Source: Amycolatopsis rifamycinica (lineage in GTDB: Bacteria > Actinomycetota > Actinomycetes > Mycobacteriales > Pseudonocardiaceae). Taken from it: a stretch of DNA of 64,000 bases. Location: NCBI RefSeq assembly GCF_000695625.1, contig NZ_JMQI01000047.1, forward strand, positions 124,001-188,000, given 5' to 3'. The notes beneath the pieces are model-generated. The model was not told where the DNA came from. It ran no database searches and saw only the letters and a program-made list of their open reading frames with translations. The translations under genes and the position numbers were made by a program. Of this stretch, positions 1-8,497 are shown piece by piece; the first letter of the stretch is position 1; the number at the start of each line of letters is the position of its first letter.

Positions 1-153
1 CCCGGCGACGTCGAGGCGGCGCTGGCCGAGTACGAGCGGGCCATGTTCTCGCGCGCGGCCGCGGAGGCCGACGACGAGGACGTCTACGCGATCATGTTCG
101 GCGAGGACGCCCCGCACAGCATGGTCGCCTTGTTCACCGGCGCGGCGGGTTAG
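1..153 (+). CDS. FAD-dependent monooxygenase, C-terminal fragment (gene runs off the left edge)
   Basis: Only the last 50 codons are inside the window, ending in TAG at 151-153. The fragment (ALAEYERAMFSRAA followed by FGEDAPHSMVALF) lines up with the C-terminus of the complete FAD monooxygenase at 899-2008 (VAEYEKEMFKRTAA), so the two are probably paralogues of the PHBH-type aromatic hydroxylase fold on either side of a TetR gene. Its stop overlaps the convergent TetR stop by four bases. Substrate cannot be judged. The assignment rests on similarity to the neighbour only, so confidence is moderate. Confidence 0.7.
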   Translation, partial: PGDVEAALAEYERAMFSRAAAEADDEDVYAIMFGEDAPHSMVALFTGAAG

Positions 154-830
154 CCGGAGATGCCCGCCCCGATGCCGTCGAGCAGGTAGCCGAGGCCGAT
201 CCGGAAGGTCTCGTCGGCGTCGAGGTGGGCGGCGTCGCGGACGACCGTCTCCAGCGCGGGGAACCGGCCGGTGGCGAACATCCGCACCAGGTAGGGGCCG
301 AAGGTGGCCTGCCACTGCCGCTGGTCCATCCCGGTGGCGCGCTCGGCCCGCCGCTCGGCGATCTCCCGGCGGACCGCGCCGATCACGTACGCGTCGACCG
401 CGGTGGCCACCGGCATGATCAGGTCGACGTCGACGCCGTCCAGCGCGGCCATCACCGCCTCGCCCCTGGCCAGCGCGTTCGGGCCGAGCTGGGGCCGCCC
501 GCCGATCAGGTCGGCGAACCACTCGTGCCGGTGCACGGCCCGCCGGGTGGCCTCGGCCATCGAAGTCAGCACCTCCCGCCAGCCGTCCCCGGTGGGCCGG
601 ATCTCGGCGTGGACGGCGTCGACCATCAGGTCGAGCAGCTCGTCCTTGGTGTCGATGTACCCGTAGAGCCGCATCGGCCCGACGTCCAGCGCGGCGGCGA
701 TCTTCCGCAGCGACACGGCTTCCAGGCCGGCCTCGTCGGCCAGTTCCACCGCGGTCCGGACGATCAGGTCCCGGCTCAGCGGCGCCGGCGCCGGTCGATT
801 CGCCGGCTCCGGCCGCTCCCACACCAACAT
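150..830 (-). CDS. TetR/AcrR-family transcriptional regulator
   Basis: A 226-residue repressor. The N-terminal helix-turn-helix is visible (RTAVELADEAGLEAVSLRKI, then ALDVGPMRLYGYIDTKDELL at about residues 26-66), where a residue pattern close to the usual G-LY-Y/H-F of TetR recognition helices appears as MRLYGYI. The C-terminal half is an all-helical ligand-binding domain of the TetR_C type. It is divergent from the FAD monooxygenase at 899, and the 68-base gap contains a perfect palindrome (856-870), so it most likely represses that monooxygenase and itself, released by a small aromatic-like ligand. The ligand is unknown. Confidence 0.9.
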   Translation of the reverse strand: MLVWERPEPANRPAPAPLSRDLIVRTAVELADEAGLEAVSLRKIAAALDVGPMRLYGYIDTKDELLDLMVDAVHAEIRPTGDGWREVLTSMAEATRRAVHRHEWFADLIGGRPQLGPNALARGEAVMAALDGVDVDLIMPVATAVDAYVIGAVRREIAERRAERATGMDQRQWQATFGPYLVRMFATGRFPALETVVRDAAHLDADETFRIGLGYLLDGIGAGISG

Positions 831-855
831 GGGGGTGACAATACATCGGCTGCCG

Positions 856-870
856 CGATACAGTGTATCG
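856..870. promoter_or_regulatory. Palindromic operator between the TetR gene and the FAD monooxygenase
   Basis: CGATACA-G-TGTATCG is a perfect inverted repeat with 7-base arms and one central base. A partial second copy (GTACACCGTATCG, 875-887) follows. It lies in the divergent intergenic gap, the usual place for a TetR operator. It overlaps the GTG-type upstream start at 863 of the monooxygenase frame, which supports the downstream ATG at 899 as the real start. Confidence 0.75.
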
Positions 871-898
871 AGAAGTACACCGTATCGAAGGGGGAGTC

Positions 899-2008
899 AT
901 GGCCATCGTGATCGTGGGGGCCGGCCTGGGCGGGCTGGCGCTCGCCGGAGTGCTGCACGTGCACGGCATCGAGAGCGTGGTGTACGAGCGCGACGCCTCA
1001 CGCGACGCCCGCCGCCAGGGCGGCATGCTCGACATCCACTCCGGGCAGCGGGCGCTGCGGGAAGCGGGCCTGCTCGACCGGTTCCTGGCGATCGCCCGCA
1101 GCGAAGGGCAGGACATGCGCCTCCTGGAGCCGGACGGCACCCTGCTCCTGCAGGAGGACACCCCCGACGACGCTCCGGCCCTGCGGCCCGAGATCGACCG
1201 CACGGACTTGCGCAACCTGCTGCTCGACGCCCTCCCCGAGCGAACGGTCCGTTGGGGGAGTGCCTACGACCACGCGGAAGACGGCGTCGCGCACTTCGCG
1301 GACGGCACCACCGCGCCGTACGACCTCCTGGTCGGAGCGGACGGCGCGAACTCCCGCGTCCGTGCCCTCCTCACCGACGCCCAGCCGGCGCACATCGGCC
1401 AGAACGTGGTGGAGCTGGCCATCCCCGACATCGACCGCACCCACCCGGACCTCGCGGCCATGGTCGGCCGAGGCAACTACTGGGTCCTGGGCGACGGCAA
1501 GTCCCTGGCCGCCCAACGCAACGGCGACGGCTCGGTCCGCATCGGCGTCAGCTTCTACAACACGGACGAGAACTGGTTCACCGAGACGGGCATCCCCTTC
1601 GACAACCCACCCGCGGCCCGAGCAAGGCTGATCGAGCTCCTGGACGGCTGGGACACCCGCTTCACCACCCTGATCGCCGCCTGCGACGACACCGTGACAC
1701 CCCGCACGCTCACCACGCTCCCCGCAGGCCTCACATGGCCCTCGAACCCGGCGATCACCCTGCTGGGAGACGCGGCGCACTTGATGCCCCCGGTGGGCGA
1801 GGGAGCCAACATGGCCCTCCTGGACGGCGCCGAGCTGGCCCTCGCCTTGGCGGCCCACCCCGAGGACTTCGCCACCGCGGTGGCGGAGTACGAGAAGGAG
1901 ATGTTCAAGCGCACCGCGGCGGCCGCCCGCATGTCGGCGGACATGCAGGAGCTGCTGATGTCGCCCGACGCGAGCCGGAGGATGCTGGAGTTCTTCCAGC
2001 CGAACTGA
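899..2008 (+). CDS. FAD-dependent aromatic-type monooxygenase
   Basis: A 369-residue class A flavoprotein monooxygenase. The Rossmann GxGxxG motif (IVGAGLGGLALAG) begins at residue 4, the DG motif appears as VGADGANSRVR, and the GD motif as LLGDAAHLMPPVGEGANMAL. These bind FAD and NAD(P)H and define the PHBH/TetX/salicylate-hydroxylase fold; the closest feel is the TetX/RdmE-like group that hydroxylates polyketides, antibiotics or small aromatics, but the substrate is not evident. The start at ATG 899 is chosen because a strong GGGGGAG ribosome site sits just before it and the upstream start would lie in the operator. Probably controlled by the divergent TetR. Confidence 0.9.
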   Translation: MAIVIVGAGLGGLALAGVLHVHGIESVVYERDASRDARRQGGMLDIHSGQRALREAGLLDRFLAIARSEGQDMRLLEPDGTLLLQEDTPDDAPALRPEIDRTDLRNLLLDALPERTVRWGSAYDHAEDGVAHFADGTTAPYDLLVGADGANSRVRALLTDAQPAHIGQNVVELAIPDIDRTHPDLAAMVGRGNYWVLGDGKSLAAQRNGDGSVRIGVSFYNTDENWFTETGIPFDNPPAARARLIELLDGWDTRFTTLIAACDDTVTPRTLTTLPAGLTWPSNPAITLLGDAAHLMPPVGEGANMALLDGAELALALAAHPEDFATAVAEYEKEMFKRTAAAARMSADMQELLMSPDASRRMLEFFQPN

Positions 2009-2093
2009 CGGCGGCCGGCGGTCAGGCAGGCCGCCCCGGCCGAACAGCGGGTCCGCCCTCAGCCGGGTGGCGCAAACTCCGGCGGCGTGGCCA

Positions 2094-3572
2094 TCACCCC
2101 GGCGTACGGCCGGCGTGGGCCAGGAGCCGCAGGCCTTCCAGGCGTACCGCTTCCGGGTAAATCGTCCGGTAGATGTCGCAGTTGGGGGAGCGGACATCGA
2201 AGCGACCGGTGGCCCGGAACGTCGCTACAGCACAGCCGCCCGCACACCAATTCTTCCACGTGCAGTCGCGGCAGCCGGCTTTTTCGTCGACGAGGAGATT
2301 CTTGATCTTGCGCGCCGGATCGCGGACGGCCAGCACCGGATCGGTCGTGCGGATGTCGCCCGCGGCGTCCTCGAGTTCCATGTGGCACTGGGCGATCCGG
2401 CCACGCTGGTCGATGACCACGTAGTCGTCGCCGACCCCGCACGTCCGCGACCGCGGCCGCAACAGCTGCCCGCGGTCGAGGATCGATCCCAGGACGCTCC
2501 AGCGCGGCAGAGTCCGCTCGATTTCGCCGAACGCCGCCCGCAATCCATCGAGTAGCGCTTGCTCTTCGTACTGGAGATCCGTGAACGCCGACGCGCAGTC
2601 GTTGTCCCGAAAGAAGTTGAAACTGAAGGTGAGGTCGCGATCGAGACCGAACCGGACGACCTCGGCCACGGCATCGACGTTCCGGCTCGTGATGGTGATC
2701 GACAGGTGCGGCGGCACGCCCTCGGCGCACAGCTTGTCGATCGTTGTGAGAACACGCGCCGCCGACGGCTTTCCGGTGAGAGTGGGCCGCTGCGCGTCGT
2801 GGGCCTCGCCGATGCCGTCCAGGGAAATCATGACTCGGATATCGAGCCGCTTCAGCTCCTGCGCGAGCCGCCGCGAAATCGCGACGCCGTTGCTCAGCAG
2901 CACGGCGCTGAGTTTCAACCCGGCCACAGTGCACGCTTCGACGGCGTACTCGTGCAGTCCGAGCAAGACATCGGCGTTGAGACTGGCCTCTCCGCCGGCG
3001 TACTTCAGGCGGAGTGAGGTGAAGCCGTTGTCGACTGCCGACCGGACCAGGGCGGTCACGGATTCGCGCGCCGTGTCGGAGTCCATCGATTCGCCCGACT
3101 TGTGCACATAGCAGTACGGACACCGCAAGTTGCACTTGTTCGTCACGTGCAACCACGCGGTCAGTTCGTGGCTCTTCGGCAATTGCTGGCTGGGCGGGGC
3201 GCCAAGGGGGTGCACGATGTCGTGGGCCAGCAATTTCCGCAGGACGGTATCGCCTCCGGTAAAACCCATCGCGCGATCAGGTGAACACGCCCGGGTGAAA
3301 AGATCGAAGATGGCGCGCGCCGCGGTGTTCAGCACCACCACGCCACCGTTTCCGGACGGGCTGAACAAGGCGACGTGCTCCGCGTCGACCGGAAGTTCGA
3401 GCACACCCGGAGTGCGGACCAGGGGTCTGCCGTCCAGTTCCGGTTCGGCCCGCTCGGACTCGCCACCGGACGGCGGGCAGGCGCAGTCCTCGCAGCTGCG
3501 AACGAGCAGTTCCTGCGCGTCGCCGATGTCCGATGCGGACAGTGCGAGCGCCGGACGTCCGGGTGGATTCAT
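2094..3572 (-). CDS. Radical SAM/SPASM protein with N-terminal PqqD/RRE-like segment
   Basis: 492 residues. The radical SAM cluster motif CNLRCPYC has Cys147, Cys151 and Cys154, followed by the SAM-binding YAGGE at 191-195. The C-terminal SPASM/twitch region carries Cys378, Cys396, Cys434, Cys437, Cys443, Cys447 and Cys465, enough for two auxiliary Fe-S clusters as in peptide-modifying enzymes. Residues 56-124 (VLELPVDAEHVALF, then VVVLNTAARAIFDLF) resemble a PqqD/RRE peptide-recognition fold; before it is a short cysteine-bearing tail (SCEDCACPP, residues 26-34). The start at 3572 has a GGGAGG site upstream. It is the last gene of the SLATT/TIR/STAND cassette, 46 bases after the STAND gene. 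No precursor peptide is evident, so its substrate may be a partner protein or an unlinked peptide. Confidence 0.88.
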   Translation of the reverse strand: MNPPGRPALALSASDIGDAQELLVRSCEDCACPPSGGESERAEPELDGRPLVRTPGVLELPVDAEHVALFSPSGNGGVVVLNTAARAIFDLFTRACSPDRAMGFTGGDTVLRKLLAHDIVHPLGAPPSQQLPKSHELTAWLHVTNKCNLRCPYCYVHKSGESMDSDTARESVTALVRSAVDNGFTSLRLKYAGGEASLNADVLLGLHEYAVEACTVAGLKLSAVLLSNGVAISRRLAQELKRLDIRVMISLDGIGEAHDAQRPTLTGKPSAARVLTTIDKLCAEGVPPHLSITITSRNVDAVAEVVRFGLDRDLTFSFNFFRDNDCASAFTDLQYEEQALLDGLRAAFGEIERTLPRWSVLGSILDRGQLLRPRSRTCGVGDDYVVIDQRGRIAQCHMELEDAAGDIRTTDPVLAVRDPARKIKNLLVDEKAGCRDCTWKNWCAGGCAVATFRATGRFDVRSPNCDIYRTIYPEAVRLEGLRLLAHAGRTPG

Positions 3573-3618
3573 GAGCTGCAGCCTCCCACGGTGGCAATGG
3601 TTCGGGCGCACCCGGGGC

Positions 3619-6477
3619 TCAGTAGAGCTGTTCCAAACGGGCCAGGAGCGAAGTGGAGCGGTCCCCCTCGGCGGCCCACCGGTCCCGCAGCAGGGTGTAC
3701 CAGTCGATCTGGACGTTCTGCGGCAGCATGGCGAACAACTGGTGGAAACGTTCGAATTCGTCTGCGATCGCCGACGCACCGTGAGAACCGACTCGTGCGC
3801 CCGCCAGAATCGAGAAACCCTGTGAATAGTGTTCGACGGCCGCTTCCAGCAGTGTTTCCGGCCGGTCGCTTCGCAGCGCGTCGTGCACTTCGAGATGACC
3901 TTGCAGGAGCCGCCAGCGAGCGTCCAGGTCGGCGAACCGGTAGTGCCGAATGGCGTTTTCGACGTCCGACACCCGCTCACGGATGAGCGAACGGTAGCGG
4001 TCGTCCCCCGTCTCGGACCACGCGCGGTAGGTGAGTTCGAGGTACTCGATCAGGCTGGCGGACAGGAACCAGCCGTCGGCGATCCGCGAGGCTTCGGCGA
4101 TCGCCTGGTCGAGGTGACGCAAACCCGAATCGGGGTCGTCCGCGCCGAAGATGCGACCCGCCCGGTTGAGCGCGGACGGGTACCACCGGACGCCGTAGTC
4201 ACGGCAGATGTCGAGCGCGCTGCAGATCATCTTCCGCGCTCTCGCCATCGGCTTCTCGACGAGGTCAAGACCCTCTTCGTGGGCCTGCATGAGGCAGATC
4301 GCCGCCTCCTGGTGCACCAGGCCGAGCCACGAGCCGGTGCGCAGTTCGGTGAAGAGCTCCTCCGCCTGACGGTACTGTTCCCACGCTCGCGTGAACTTCC
4401 GTTCGTAGCGGTAGATCTCGGCCGACACGCTCAGCGACACCGCGATGGCGTGTTTGGCGCCCAGCTTCCGCCGGACCGCCAACGCGGGCTCGACGAGGTT
4501 CCGGGCGTCGTCGTAGTCGCCCTGCAACGCCTTCAGGTAAGCCCAGTTCGCCTGGATCGACGCCAGTTCTTCGCGGTCACGCGCCGAGGCACCCGGCCCT
4601 GTCTTCGGGACGATGACGTCGTAAGCCGATTTGTAGTTCCTGTCGGCCTCGGCCCACTTCCCCAGGTTGCGGCAGTAGAACCCGAGTTCTTTGTAACCCT
4701 GGGCGCGCAGGTGCTCGCGTTGCGGCGACGGGAGTCGGTCGGCGAAGGCGAGCGCCTCTTCGAAGTGCGGCTGCGCTTCTTCGACGCGGCCGGGAACGCC
4801 GAGCCAGGCGTTGCCCCGCTCGTTGGCGAGCCGGTACTTCAGCTCGGTGCCGGCGGCCGACGCGGGCAGCCGGTCCAGCAGCGCCAGCGCGGCCTGGGGC
4901 TGCGAGGCGTGCCGCAGGAACCGCGCGACGTCCAGGCCGATCTCGAGGTACCGCTGCGGCTGGCCGGCCAGCCAGTCGCGGAACCGGTCGATGACGACGC
5001 CCACCGCATCCTCCAAGGGAGGCTGCGGGGTGGCGGGCGGGAGGAACCGCTCCAGTTCGTGGCAGGCGAGCTCCTGGAAGTGCACGTCGTCCCGCTCGGC
5101 GGCTTCCGCGAATTCGGCGGTGAAGCGGCTGGTTCCGCCCTCGAAATCCGTCAGCAGCCGGTAGAACAGCCCGGCGGCGCGGAGCTGGTCCAGCTCCCGC
5201 TTGCGGATGTCCAGCTCGGCCACTTTCTCGAACAGGGCACGCGCGTTGGGCGCGGGTTCCCTGAACACCTCGGCCTGGGCTCGGACGACGTCGGCGTACT
5301 CGGCGTCGCACAGTCCTTCGTACGTCTCCGCCGCCGTCTGCCAACGCTCACGGCGCCAGCTCTCGTCCTGGTCGTGGAGCGGGATCAAGCGCTGGGCGAT
5401 CTCTTCGGCCAAGGCGTCGTGCAGCGTGACGTACCGCTCGTTCGCCCGGGGCCGGATCCACGGCCGGTCGAGGAGCAGACGCCAGGCGTCGTGCCAGTCC
5501 GCGGCGTCCGCCGGCAGATCCCGGTCGGCCATGAGGGACTGCCACAGCCCCTCGTCGACGCTGTGCCGGACGACCGACAGCCGTTTGATCGCTTCCGGCC
5601 AGAAGGCGCTGCTGCGGTACGGGGTGACCAACCGGCGCCGGAAGGCTTCCCGCATCCTGTTCCCGGCTTCGCGATCGCTGGACATCTCCGGAGGCGGATC
5701 GTTGTGCTGCAGGTAGTCCACCGCCAGGGCCAGCCACAGGGGATGCCCGCCGGTGAGGGCGACGAGCCTGCTCTTCTGTGGTTCGTTCAGTGAATCCTTG
5801 AGGACCCCGGCATCGAGGAACGCGTGGGCGTCCTGTTCGTCGAAGCCGGTGAGAGCGATCTCGATGGTCTCCAGCGAGGCCGGCGGCACCGTGAGCAGAT
5901 CACGGATCGGGTCGTGCGTTTCCCAGCCCCATACCGGACGCCCGGACAGGACGAACAGGGTGCCGGGCAGCCCCTTCATCCATTGCGCCAGTGAGACCAG
6001 CAGGAAGGTGCTGCGCATGGTTTCCACCGTGTCCAGCGTGATCACCACGGTCTTCCCCGACCCGGCGATGTAGTTCGCGTAGCATTCGGCGAACAGTTCG
6101 TGGCTGCGCCGGTGGTGGCTGGCCATGGTGGCCTTGCCGACCTGCTGGACCGACAGGCCGGGCAGCCGGTCCATGTGGTCGACGAAATCCGCGAAGTACT
6201 CACGCCGCGGGTCGAGGCTCGCCACGATGTCTCGCTGGAGGCCGTCGAGCAGCCAGTACTGCGAGTCGTCGATGTCGATGGGCCGGATCCAGCGGACGGA
6301 CGGATCGGCGCCGTCCCGGGCGGCGAGCGCGCGCACCATCCGCGTCTTGCCGATGCCGCCCGGTCCGTAGAGCAGGACGGCCCGGCTGGCGGCGTGTTCG
6401 CGCACCAGCTGGACCTGCTCGAGGACCTGGTCCTCTTCCCAGCGCCGGACGTAGAACGTGCCGCGATCCGGAGCCAT
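3619..6477 (-). CDS. STAND-type NTPase with C-terminal TPR-like repeats
   Basis: 952 residues. The P-loop is GPGGIGKT at 38-45, the Walker B strand VVITLDT at 144-150, and the sensor strand TLFVLSGRP at 173-181, the layout of NB-ARC/STAND signalling ATPases. A winged-helix-like stretch follows to about residue 400, then some 500 residues of helical repeats, several clearly TPR-like (for example ALAFADRLPSPQREHLRAQG, and EIYRYERKFTRAWEQYRQAE). Such proteins sense a ligand with the repeat region and oligomerise through the NTPase. The start ATG overlaps the stop of the TIR gene (ATGA at 6474-6477 on this strand), so the two are translationally coupled. No effector domain is fused, so it probably acts with the TIR protein or the radical SAM enzyme. 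Confidence 0.88.
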   Translation of the reverse strand: MAPDRGTFYVRRWEEDQVLEQVQLVREHAASRAVLLYGPGGIGKTRMVRALAARDGADPSVRWIRPIDIDDSQYWLLDGLQRDIVASLDPRREYFADFVDHMDRLPGLSVQQVGKATMASHHRRSHELFAECYANYIAGSGKTVVITLDTVETMRSTFLLVSLAQWMKGLPGTLFVLSGRPVWGWETHDPIRDLLTVPPASLETIEIALTGFDEQDAHAFLDAGVLKDSLNEPQKSRLVALTGGHPLWLALAVDYLQHNDPPPEMSSDREAGNRMREAFRRRLVTPYRSSAFWPEAIKRLSVVRHSVDEGLWQSLMADRDLPADAADWHDAWRLLLDRPWIRPRANERYVTLHDALAEEIAQRLIPLHDQDESWRRERWQTAAETYEGLCDAEYADVVRAQAEVFREPAPNARALFEKVAELDIRKRELDQLRAAGLFYRLLTDFEGGTSRFTAEFAEAAERDDVHFQELACHELERFLPPATPQPPLEDAVGVVIDRFRDWLAGQPQRYLEIGLDVARFLRHASQPQAALALLDRLPASAAGTELKYRLANERGNAWLGVPGRVEEAQPHFEEALAFADRLPSPQREHLRAQGYKELGFYCRNLGKWAEADRNYKSAYDVIVPKTGPGASARDREELASIQANWAYLKALQGDYDDARNLVEPALAVRRKLGAKHAIAVSLSVSAEIYRYERKFTRAWEQYRQAEELFTELRTGSWLGLVHQEAAICLMQAHEEGLDLVEKPMARARKMICSALDICRDYGVRWYPSALNRAGRIFGADDPDSGLRHLDQAIAEASRIADGWFLSASLIEYLELTYRAWSETGDDRYRSLIRERVSDVENAIRHYRFADLDARWRLLQGHLEVHDALRSDRPETLLEAAVEHYSQGFSILAGARVGSHGASAIADEFERFHQLFAMLPQNVQIDWYTLLRDRWAAEGDRSTSLLARLEQLY

Positions 6478-8381
6478 CAGGCACCTCCAGTGATGGTGTC
6501 GGCGATCGCGGCGACGACTCGCGGGAAAAGACCGTCGAAGTCTCTCAACAACATCTCGAATTCGCGGTCGGCCGTCAGCCGCTCGGTGACGTAGTCGCAG
6601 TACTCGGAGGGTTCGAGGATCTCCGGTCGCCGGAATTCGTCGACCAGGCGGACCGCGGTGCGCGGCAGGTCTTCCGGAACGGTGCCCGGACTCGTGTGGA
6701 GCAGCTTCGCCGTTTCGTGCCACAGGCTTTCGACCAGGATGGGACCCAGCTCCCAACCGGCTCCCCTGGCGGCCCACTTCGCGTAGAACTCGCGCGCCTG
6801 CTCGTGGCTGCTGCGCCGGGAATCCGCGTCCGGGTAGTAGTAGCGGTAGAGCAACCGCCGGATCGGCCGGTGCAGGACGTGCCACGGTTCCTGCACTTCC
6901 CGGTTCTGCAGCGCGGTCTGCCCGATGGCCTGCCAGAGGTCGACCTGGTTCCAGCCTGCGGTCTCGAGCAGCCGCTGGAACTCGGCGTTGTTCTCGATGT
7001 GGTAGCGCAGGTGCGATTGGGTGAGCAGGCGGTACCGGACGGCGAACTTGAGCGCCGCTTCGAGGGCGGCCCGCCGTTTCGGGTCGTCGCCCGCGAACGG
7101 GAGCAGGCTCTCCGTGGCCAGCAGGTCCCCCTTGATGTAGGGACGGGCGACCTGGTCGAACACCTCCTGCGCCGCGGTCTGGCAGTCGTCGACGAACTCG
7201 GTGCTCTCCGCCCACCGCAGGCTCTGCGCCAAGACCGCGGGCAGTCCTTCGCTGAGCCGGCAAAGCCCGTCCGACCACTTGTCGAGGGCGTCTGTGCTCA
7301 GATCGTCGGCGAGCTCCCGCACCGCCAGCCGGACGACGTCTTCGGTGAATTCGCCGAGGGGGATCTTGACGATCCTGGGGCCACCCTGGGGGCCGAAGCC
7401 CTCCCAGCCGTCCTTGTGCCGGCTGGCGATGATCAGGCTGACGCGGGTCTTGCCGCTACTGCTCCGCCGCTGCACGAGCCGGTGGATGGTGGTCAACGCC
7501 GAGCGGAGGTTCGCCGCGGCGGGCTTGCTCATCAGGTCCGCGCTGTCGAGGAGGTACAGCTGGGCGCGGTCTCGCTTGATGAGTGCCGCGGCGGCGGTCA
7601 CGCATTCGCTCTGCCCGAAGGTGGCCGACGCGGGCTCGGCGATGTCCAGCAGCTGACAGAGGACCTTGATCCAGTCATGGCGGTACTCGAGCGGCAGGGA
7701 CCGGAGATCGACGAGCTGGATCCGGCACGGCGGGTCCAGCGCGGCCCGGCGGCGGAGGACCTCCTGCAGGAACCAGGTCTTGCCCAGCTTCGGCGGGGAA
7801 ACCACCAACCACAGGTCCGGCGTTCCACGGGTCGTCAGGGCGTTGATGAGCCGGTTCAGTTCGTCTTCGCGGTTGTGGAAGACCGTCCACGGGGTCGGTC
7901 CGGTACCCGGTGCGGGAGCCCCGTCGCCGAAGCCCAAGGCGGCCAGCGTCTTCGTGAGCTTGTCGGGGGTCTGCGGTTCGAGCAGGTCGATCCAGGAGGC
8001 GACGCGCAGGAACCCGGTTCCGGTCCGCGGTGTGCGCTGAACCTGGACGACGAAGACGAATTGCCGTTTCAGCTCGATCTGACGGTGGTAGGCGGTTTGG
8101 CGTTCGAGGTCGCACCAGTCGGATTCCATGGCCGCGGGAGAGATCAGCGCCACGAAATAGTCGGCGTTTTCCAACGCCGACTGAGTGCCTCGCACGAACT
8201 CCTGGCCGGGGCGATCGCCGTAGTCGTAGACTTCCGCGCCGCGCTCCCGCATGGCCTCGCTGAGCCGGCCGGCGATGTCGGAGTCGGCGCCGGTGTGACT
8301 GAGGAAGATCCGCGTCACCGGATGGGACTCGGCGTCGGCACCTCCGGCCGACCCTCGGTCGTCCTCCCCTGGCCTGGCCAC
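6477..8381 (-). CDS. TIR-domain NTPase (TIR-STAND protein)
   Basis: 634 residues. The TIR domain spans about 23-145: strand IFLSHTGADS, loop DYGDRPGQEF, and SPAAMESDWCDLE with Glu93 four residues after Trp89, the position of the catalytic glutamate in TIR NADases. A P-loop NTPase follows with an atypical Walker A, SPPKLGKT (195-202, Lys201 and Thr202 kept), Walker B QLYLLDS (274-280) and sensor VSLIIASRH (314-322). The C-terminal 250 residues are helical and unassigned. The GTG start at 8381 has GGAGG five bases upstream; an internal GTG just before IFLSH would remove only 21 residues. Known relatives combine sensing with NAD+ depletion in antiphage defence; that role here is inferred. Confidence 0.88.
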   Translation of the reverse strand: MARPGEDDRGSAGGADAESHPVTRIFLSHTGADSDIAGRLSEAMRERGAEVYDYGDRPGQEFVRGTQSALENADYFVALISPAAMESDWCDLERQTAYHRQIELKRQFVFVVQVQRTPRTGTGFLRVASWIDLLEPQTPDKLTKTLAALGFGDGAPAPGTGPTPWTVFHNREDELNRLINALTTRGTPDLWLVVSPPKLGKTWFLQEVLRRRAALDPPCRIQLVDLRSLPLEYRHDWIKVLCQLLDIAEPASATFGQSECVTAAAALIKRDRAQLYLLDSADLMSKPAAANLRSALTTIHRLVQRRSSSGKTRVSLIIASRHKDGWEGFGPQGGPRIVKIPLGEFTEDVVRLAVRELADDLSTDALDKWSDGLCRLSEGLPAVLAQSLRWAESTEFVDDCQTAAQEVFDQVARPYIKGDLLATESLLPFAGDDPKRRAALEAALKFAVRYRLLTQSHLRYHIENNAEFQRLLETAGWNQVDLWQAIGQTALQNREVQEPWHVLHRPIRRLLYRYYYPDADSRRSSHEQAREFYAKWAARGAGWELGPILVESLWHETAKLLHTSPGTVPEDLPRTAVRLVDEFRRPEILEPSEYCDYVTERLTADREFEMLLRDFDGLFPRVVAAIADTITGGA

Positions 8382-8450
8382 CTTGCCTCCGTCCGCGGAC
8401 GCTTCCCCAGCCGATCCCAGGATAGGTCGTCGCCGGTGCTCCTCCTGTTA

Positions 8451-8497
8451 CGGTTCCGGCGAACCGGATGGAGACGGTTCGTGAACCGTTCCGGTTA
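8451..8497. promoter_or_regulatory. Cluster of overlapping inverted repeats (CGGTTC/GAACCG) between SLATT and TIR genes
   Basis: CGGTTC-CGGC-GAACCG occupies 8451-8466, the perfect ACGGTTC-GT-GAACCGT occupies 8474-8489, and AACCG-TTC-CGGTT (8485-8497) overlaps the SLATT stop. The same hexamer pair is used repeatedly within 47 bases. It could be a terminator for the SLATT gene or an operator for the TIR-STAND genes; no T-run follows. The 113-base gap holds no other feature. Confidence 0.5.

Noticed and set aside
2094..3572. Prokaryotic viperin
   Set aside because: The radical SAM motif is CNLRCPYC with a SPASM tail of seven cysteines and an RRE-like N-terminus; viperins lack the SPASM region and the N-terminal extension.
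3572..3619. Precursor peptide gene between the STAND and radical SAM genes
   Set aside because: The 46-base gap holds only a ribosome site and cannot encode a typical precursor.
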